From an actinobacterium SCGC AAA278-O22 (GTDB lineage: Bacteria > Actinomycetota > Actinomycetes > Nanopelagicales > Nanopelagicaceae), in assembly GCA_000372185.1 (NCBI GenBank), contig AQUA01000007.1, positions 1-33,661 on the forward strand: 33,661 nt of DNA, in the 5' to 3' direction. Shown here one piece after another: positions 31,779 through 33,661 of the stretch. A program made the translations under genes and the position numbers. The first letter of the stretch is position 1; every line of letters begins with the position of its first letter. The notes below the pieces were generated by a model. The model had not been told where the DNA came from, did not search any database, and saw only the letters and a list, made by a program, of their open reading frames with translations.

Positions 31779-32141
31779 ATGTCCGTGCGAGCTATCCGTG
31801 GAGCCACCCAGGTTGAGGTCAATACAGCCGAGGCGATTACTGCTGCCACCCAAGAGTTGATTCTTGAAATTCTCGCCGTGAACTCACTTGCCCCTGATGA
31901 TGTTATTTCGGTCCTCTTCACCTCGAGCCCCGATCTCAATTCGGCCTTTCCCGCAGCGGCCGCACGATCAGTTGGCTTTGAAAACACCCCCTTGATCTGC
32001 TCAGTAGAGATTGATGTACCTGGGGCCCTTCCACGCACTATTCGAGTCATGGCACATGTTGAGACCAATCTCTCCAAGAACGAAGTGGCTCATATCTACC
32101 TCCACGGAGCTAAGGCCCTCCGTCGAGATATCGCTCAGTAG
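31779..32141 (+). CDS. aroH: Monofunctional chorismate mutase, AroH class
   Basis: Rearranges chorismate to prephenate. 120 aa, the size of the trimeric pseudo-alpha/beta barrel enzyme from Bacillus. Residues Arg7, Glu77, Arg89 and Tyr107 correspond to the catalytic Arg7, Glu78, Arg90 and Tyr108. VRAIRGATQVEVNT and CSVEIDVPGALPRTIRV are diagnostic. It has no ribosome site and is probably leaderless from TACGAT. tyrA follows after 6 bases, so the enzyme feeds the tyrosine branch directly. Confidence 0.95.
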   Translation: MSVRAIRGATQVEVNTAEAITAATQELILEILAVNSLAPDDVISVLFTSSPDLNSAFPAAAARSVGFENTPLICSVEIDVPGALPRTIRVMAHVETNLSKNEVAHIYLHGAKALRRDIAQ

Positions 32142-32147
32142 GCAGCT

Positions 32148-33200
32148 ATGACACTTTCGCATGTAAAGATTGTTGGTTCAGGGCTGATTGGTACATCCAT
32201 AGGGCTGGGTCTCGCGCTCAAAGGCGTAGGTGTAACGATGCAAGATCTCGATTCCAGGGCTCAGGGTTTGGCCGATGATCTTGTCAAGAGCGCATCCTCG
32301 AACCCCATCGAGTTGGTTATCTTCGCAACGCCCATCGGAGCCCTTGAATCTCTGATCGACGGAGAATTTGCCGCCAATCCAAATGCGGCATTTATAGATA
32401 TCAGCTCTGTAAAGTCTAAAGTTAAGGTTGAAGTTGCAACATCTACCTTGCCTCCATATAGATTCCTGCCCACCCATCCCATGGCAGGTCGAGAGGTGGG
32501 AGGCGCCGAATCAGCACGAGCCGATCTCTTCCAAGGTCGACCCTGGGTGATCGATTCCCAAGGGGTCGATAGTGATGTTGTTGAAAAGGCTACCTCACTG
32601 ATTGAACTTCTCGGGGCTCACGCGATTGAACTTGACTCTTCAGAACATGACAAGGCCGTTGCTCTGGTTTCTCATCTTCCTCAAGTAGTTTCCTCGCTCC
32701 TTGCCAAGCAACTCAATGGGGGGGAGGGCCGCTGGTTAGACCTCGCGGGTGCGGGATTGCGAGATACCACCCGAATCGCTGGCTCGGACTCAAAACTCTG
32801 GCGTGAAATCATCACAGCAAATAGCGCAGCTTTGGCACCGCTACTTCGCTCCCTGCATAGTGATCTTTCAGAGTTAATTTCACATCTTGAAGATGAAGAG
32901 TCGGTTGCTTCATTGATCATTGAAGGACAGAAGGGTCGCGCTCGAATTCCAGGAAAGCATGGTGGAAAGGCGCGTGAATATACATATCTTCCGATTGTTA
33001 TAGAAGATAAACCTGGACAACTTGCATCACTCTTTGACGAGTGCGCATCTGCTGAAGTGAACGTGGAAGATCTGACAATCGAACATAGCCCTGGACAATT
33101 CACTGGATTAATCACACTTGCACTATCGGCAAGTGATGCAGACACTTTATCTGAGCACTTGAAGAAGAATGGTTGGAGCGTTCATTCACCAAGAAAGTAA
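32148..33200 (+). CDS. tyrA: Prephenate dehydrogenase with C-terminal ACT domain
   Basis: Oxidative decarboxylation of prephenate to hydroxyphenylpyruvate. 350 aa. The N-terminal NAD motif is VGSGLIGTSIGLGL. THPMAGREVGGAESARADLF and the catalytic histidine in VALVSHLPQ follow. From about residue 275 an ACT domain (LPIVIEDKPGQLASLFDECASAEVNVEDL) suggests allosteric control, probably by tyrosine. GC falls from 39/60 at 32701-32760 to 26/60 at 32941-33000, close to the start of the ACT part. aroH-tyrA-cmk is a common actinobacterial order. Confidence 0.95.
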   Translation: MTLSHVKIVGSGLIGTSIGLGLALKGVGVTMQDLDSRAQGLADDLVKSASSNPIELVIFATPIGALESLIDGEFAANPNAAFIDISSVKSKVKVEVATSTLPPYRFLPTHPMAGREVGGAESARADLFQGRPWVIDSQGVDSDVVEKATSLIELLGAHAIELDSSEHDKAVALVSHLPQVVSSLLAKQLNGGEGRWLDLAGAGLRDTTRIAGSDSKLWREIITANSAALAPLLRSLHSDLSELISHLEDEESVASLIIEGQKGRARIPGKHGGKAREYTYLPIVIEDKPGQLASLFDECASAEVNVEDLTIEHSPGQFTGLITLALSASDADTLSEHLKKNGWSVHSPRK

Positions 33201-33253
33201 ATGGAAATCTGATTAAGGCAATAGAATTACTTAACTAAAGATGGGCTGTGAAA

Positions 33254-33661
33254 ATGATTGTTGTAGCGCTAGATGGCCCAAGTGGCTCTGGCAAATCAAG
33301 CACATCTAAATCAATTGCAATCCGTGCGGGTTGGAACTATCTCGACACCGGCGCGTTGTATCGAGCAATTACATTTCTATCTTTATCGATAAAGAGTGAA
33401 AACCCGCAAGCGATTATTGCAGCACTTGTGCAGACACCAATTTCATTTTTTTCCAATCCACGAGAACCAAAGGTGCTTCTTGGGGATAGGGATATATCCG
33501 CCGAGATTCGTTCACATGAAGTCACCGAGAAAGTATCTTTAATAAGCGCTCTTCCTGAAATTAGAGCGGAACTTCTTAATGTGCAACGAACAATCATTGC
33601 AAAGGCAGATCGCGGGATTGTGGTTGAGGGACGCGACATCGGAACTGTGGTGTGTCCCAAT
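33254..33661 (+). CDS. cmk: Cytidylate kinase, 3'-truncated by window edge
   Basis: Phosphorylates CMP and dCMP. The first 136 codons are present and the frame is open to the last base. Walker A GPSGSGKSS is at residues 8-16, followed by LDTGALYRAIT and, near the edge, VVEGRDIGTVV, all diagnostic of Cmk. A GTG at 33248 two codons earlier is an alternative start. TAGAAT at 33222-33227 is a good -10 candidate, leaving about 20 leader bases. In relatives der (engA) follows. Confidence 0.93.
   Translation, partial: MIVVALDGPSGSGKSSTSKSIAIRAGWNYLDTGALYRAITFLSLSIKSENPQAIIAALVQTPISFFSNPREPKVLLGDRDISAEIRSHEVTEKVSLISALPEIRAELLNVQRTIIAKADRGIVVEGRDIGTVVCPN

Noticed and set aside
32681-33145. 154-aa minus-strand open frame
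   Set aside because: Antisense shadow of tyrA; Ser/Arg-rich with no recognisable motif.

Overview
The window is a core-genome segment of a streamlined, medium-GC actinobacterium. The evidence for the phylum is threefold. First, the gene order condenses the mycobacterial Rv1641-Rv1712 stretch: infC-rpmI-rplT-rRNA methylase-pheST-arg operon-tyrS, then TPR protein-tlyA-nadK-recN-pyrG-xerD-parA-scpAB-rluB-cmk. Second, the enoyl reductase is InhA-type. Third, the 23S rRNA carries the actinobacterial domain III insertion. Short intergenic gaps, frequent 1-8 bp gene overlaps and about 42-47% GC in hand-counted coding lines fit a free-living streamlined lineage such as the freshwater acI/Nanopelagicales group. 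That placement is an inference; a 16S comparison would settle it.

Layout. Positions 1-1340 hold the end of a fabG-fabI (FASII) pair. Positions 1341-2788 hold a structured leader and infC-rpmI-rplT; infC starts at AUC. Positions 2803-7063 hold a SpoU-family RNA methylase and pheS-pheT. Positions 7058-13098 hold an ArgR-controlled operon, argC-J-B-D-R-H, which lacks argF and argG. tyrS follows. Positions 14376-20057 hold a complete rRNA operon with tandem promoters, leader hairpins, 16S, a spacer without tRNA, 23S, 5S and a strong terminator. Positions 20106-21869 hold four accessory genes: a TPR protein, an SSB-like OB-fold protein, a Lys-rich coiled-coil protein and a 49-codon gene. Positions 21879-27837 hold tlyA, nadK, recN, pyrG and xerD. 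Two minus-strand genes follow, a ParA-type ATPase and its small basic partner. From 29214 scpA-scpB-rluB run on the plus strand, then an AT-rich repeat-bearing spacer, then aroH-tyrA and the start of cmk.

Three functional groups stand out. The first is translation: IF3, L35, L20, PheRS, TyrRS, rRNA and three RNA modifiers. The second is amino-acid synthesis: arginine, plus tyrosine through AroH and TyrA. The third is chromosome maintenance: RecN, XerD, ParA and condensin ScpAB. No mobile element, CRISPR array or tRNA gene was seen, and nothing looks like a wholly new system. The most unusual signals are the AACC/TTTATCG repeat array before aroH, the gapped palindrome between parA and scpA, an N-terminally short ArgB, and a GC-rich block from about 29.2 to 32.9 kb.
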